This document shows, piece by piece, positions 6,080 through 7,805 of a stretch of DNA of 7,805 nucleotides; position 1 is the first letter of the stretch; each line of letters starts with the position of its first letter. A program made the position numbers and the translations under genes. Below the pieces are notes generated by a model, which saw nothing but the letters and a program-made list of their open reading frames with translations, searched no databases and was not told where the DNA came from. The stretch covers positions 1 through 7,805 of the forward strand of contig JAUNBN010000054.1 in assembly GCA_030527085.1 (NCBI GenBank), given 5' to 3'. The DNA is from Oscillospiraceae bacterium (GTDB lineage Bacteria; Bacillota; Clostridia; Oscillospirales; Ruminococcaceae).

Positions 6080-6105
6080 GAAGACCGGAGTTCTCTCCGG
6101 CCTTC
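6080..6105 (-). terminator. Hairpin after oadA, possible transcription terminator
   Basis: An 11-bp stem with one G-U wobble (GAAGGCCGGAG and CTCCGGTCTTC on the minus strand) closes a 4-base AGAA loop, about 20 bases after the oadA stop codon. The position is right for ending the biotin-enzyme operon, and a new promoter follows. However, the sequence after the stem is GCGCCGTAAAAAG with no U-run, so it would have to be a non-canonical terminator, a stop helped by the next hairpin at 6011-6036, or an mRNA 3'-end protecting structure. Confidence 0.45.
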
Positions 6106-6125
6106 GGTGCATTTCGATATTTGAT

Positions 6126-7523
6126 TTAAAGCGGCATTACCGCGTTGGCGCGGTCGAGGTGCTCCGCGTCTATGCCGAGCTTTTTCGCGCGGCGGTTTTC
6201 AAAGAATTTTGTCGCTACCTGCGGGAACTGCGCGTAGGAGAGAACGTCCTCGGGCTGCTCGGCGTACTTCTCGCACTCCTTGCCTATCTCCTCAAGCTCG
6301 GGCTTGAGCAGGTCGGCGGGGCGGCAGCTTATGGGCTGCTCGCCGCCCAGCAGCTTCTTCTGGAGCTCCGCGTTTACGGGGGCGGGGGTCTTACCGTAGC
6401 CGCCGCGCATGAGCTCCTTGAACTCCTTGGTGACCTGCTTGTAGCGCTCGTCGGTTATGACATTCATGACCGCCTGCGTGCCTACTATCTGAGAGGTGGG
6501 CGTTACGAGGGGCGGGTAGCCCGCGTCCTCGCGCACGCGCGGAACCTCGGCCAGAACGGCCTCTAGCTTGTCGGACTTGCCCGCGTCGGCGAGCTGCTTT
6601 ATGAGGTTCGAGAGCATTCCGCCGGGCACCTGGTAGAGCAGGGTGTTCGCGTCAACTCCCAGCACCTTCGGGTTGAGCTGGCCGTTATTGAGGTACTTTT
6701 CGCGCAGCAGGGCGAAGTAAGCGCGAACCTCGTTGAGCTTCTTTAAATCGAGCCCCGTGTCGTAGGGGGTGTCCTGCAGAGCGGCTACCATGGACTCCGT
6801 AGCCATATGCGAGGTGCCGCCCGCGAGCGGCGAGATGACGGTATCGACTATCTCCGCTCCCGCCTCTATACCTTTCAAAAGAGACATTTCGGCAAGTCCG
6901 GAGGTAGTGTGCGAGTGCAGCTCTACGGGTATCTTCACGCGCTCCTTTATGGCCTTGACCAATTCATAGGTGGGGTAGGGCTTGAGCAGGCCGGCCATGT
7001 CCTTGACGCAGATGGAGTCCGCGCCCATGTCCTCGAGCGTCTTGGTGAAGTCCGCGAAGTATTCGTTTGAATGGACGGGCGAGAGCGTGTAGGAGATGCA
7101 GGCCTGAATGTGGGCGCCCTCCTTCTTCGCGGCCCTAATCGCCGTTTCGAGGTTGCGCGGGTCGTTGAGCGCGTCGAAGATGCGCATTATATCTATCCCG
7201 TTGGCCACAGTCTTCTGGACGAAATACTCCACGACGTCGTCGGCGTAGTGGCGGTAGCCCAGCATATTCTGGCCGCGGAAGAGCATTTGCAGCTTTGTGT
7301 TGGGTATTTCCCTGCGTATTATACGCAGGCGCTCCCAGGGATCCTCGTCGAGGAAGCGCAGACAGGAATCGAAGGTGGCGCCGCCCCAGACCTCGAGCGC
7401 GTGGTAGCCCACGGCGTCGAGCAGCGGGAAGGCGGGCCTCATTTCGTCCATCGTCATTCGAGTCGCGATAAGCGACTGGTGCGCGTCGCGCAGCACGAGA
7501 TCGACGACTTTTACCTTTGCCAT
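6126..7523 (-). CDS. oadA: Biotin-dependent carboxyltransferase subunit (oxaloacetate decarboxylase alpha / pyruvate carboxylase subunit B type)
   Basis: Cytosolic carboxyltransferase that moves a carboxyl group between a 2-oxo acid (pyruvate/oxaloacetate) and the biotin of a carrier protein. The 465-residue protein has the HMG-CoA-lyase-like TIM barrel followed by the conserved PYC_OADA domain, but no fused biotin domain; that is supplied by the gene just upstream. Active-site features: LRDAHQS (11-17, metal ligand D13), GGATFD (47-52), RGQN (83-86), KDMAG (174-178) whose K174 is the expected carboxylated lysine, and the metal ligands H203 and H205 in LHSHTTSG. The second domain shows VPGGMLSNLIKQL (299-311) and FPQVATKFFENRRAKK near 443-458. 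The start has a modest AAAGG site. The overall reaction (Na+-pumping oxaloacetate decarboxylation, transcarboxylation or pyruvate carboxylation) depends on partner genes beyond the window, so the symbol is a family label. Confidence 0.9.
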   Translation of the reverse strand: MAKVKVVDLVLRDAHQSLIATRMTMDEMRPAFPLLDAVGYHALEVWGGATFDSCLRFLDEDPWERLRIIRREIPNTKLQMLFRGQNMLGYRHYADDVVEYFVQKTVANGIDIMRIFDALNDPRNLETAIRAAKKEGAHIQACISYTLSPVHSNEYFADFTKTLEDMGADSICVKDMAGLLKPYPTYELVKAIKERVKIPVELHSHTTSGLAEMSLLKGIEAGAEIVDTVISPLAGGTSHMATESMVAALQDTPYDTGLDLKKLNEVRAYFALLREKYLNNGQLNPKVLGVDANTLLYQVPGGMLSNLIKQLADAGKSDKLEAVLAEVPRVREDAGYPPLVTPTSQIVGTQAVMNVITDERYKQVTKEFKELMRGGYGKTPAPVNAELQKKLLGGEQPISCRPADLLKPELEEIGKECEKYAEQPEDVLSYAQFPQVATKFFENRRAKKLGIDAEHLDRANAVMPL

Positions 7524-7547
7524 GTTTTTATTTTACCTTTCAGCTTA

Positions 7548-7805
<258 letters not shown>

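Noticed and set aside
5955..6566. A 203-codon open frame on the plus strand crossing the oadA-yicC gap
   Set aside because: It runs through the promoter, both hairpins and the 3' end of oadA. The long hydrophobic LLA/LLE stretches are the antisense shadow of oadA codons.

Overview
This is a compact, GC-rich bacterial chromosome segment in which every supportable gene lies on the minus strand, so transcription runs from right to left. The gene order yicC-remA-gmk-rpoZ-priA-def-fmt is the classic Firmicutes housekeeping cluster. RemA (DUF370), purine-rich Shine-Dalgarno sites and a strong sigma-A-type promoter fit that phylum. The high GC and the separate biotin-carrier and carboxyltransferase genes suggest a strictly anaerobic Clostridia lineage, perhaps Oscillospirales-like. 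The lineage is inference. I see no rRNA, tRNA, CRISPR array or insertion sequence.

Layout in transcription order. At the right edge (6126-7805) is the end of a biotin-dependent decarboxylase or transcarboxylase operon: a biotin carrier protein cut by the window edge, then its partner carboxyltransferase (OadA/pyruvate carboxylase subunit B type). A 240-base intergenic region (5886-6125) follows. It holds two hairpins, one copy of a repeated intergenic element, and a promoter with a consensus -35 box that drives the next unit.

The second unit (56-5885) encodes a YicC/YloC endoribonuclease-family protein, the RemA regulator, guanylate kinase, the RNA polymerase omega subunit, the PriA replication-restart helicase, peptide deformylase and methionyl-tRNA formyltransferase. 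Most junctions are overlaps or gaps of about 24 bases, as expected for one operon. The exception is the 153 bases between priA and def, which hold a second copy of the intergenic hairpin element. Functionally the unit joins nucleotide supply and transcription (Gmk, omega), DNA replication restart (PriA), and the addition and removal of the formyl group in translation initiation (Fmt, Def).

The protein-coding content is ordinary. The most noteworthy observation is the pair of diverged intergenic repeats at 1557-1619 and 5977-6037. They match at about 44 of 54 aligned positions and contain a GC-rich hairpin that lacks a terminator-type U-tract on either strand. Smaller points are a DEEQ rather than DEEH helicase motif in PriA, the absence of coaBC from its usual place between rpoZ and priA, and a charged C-terminal tail on the deformylase.
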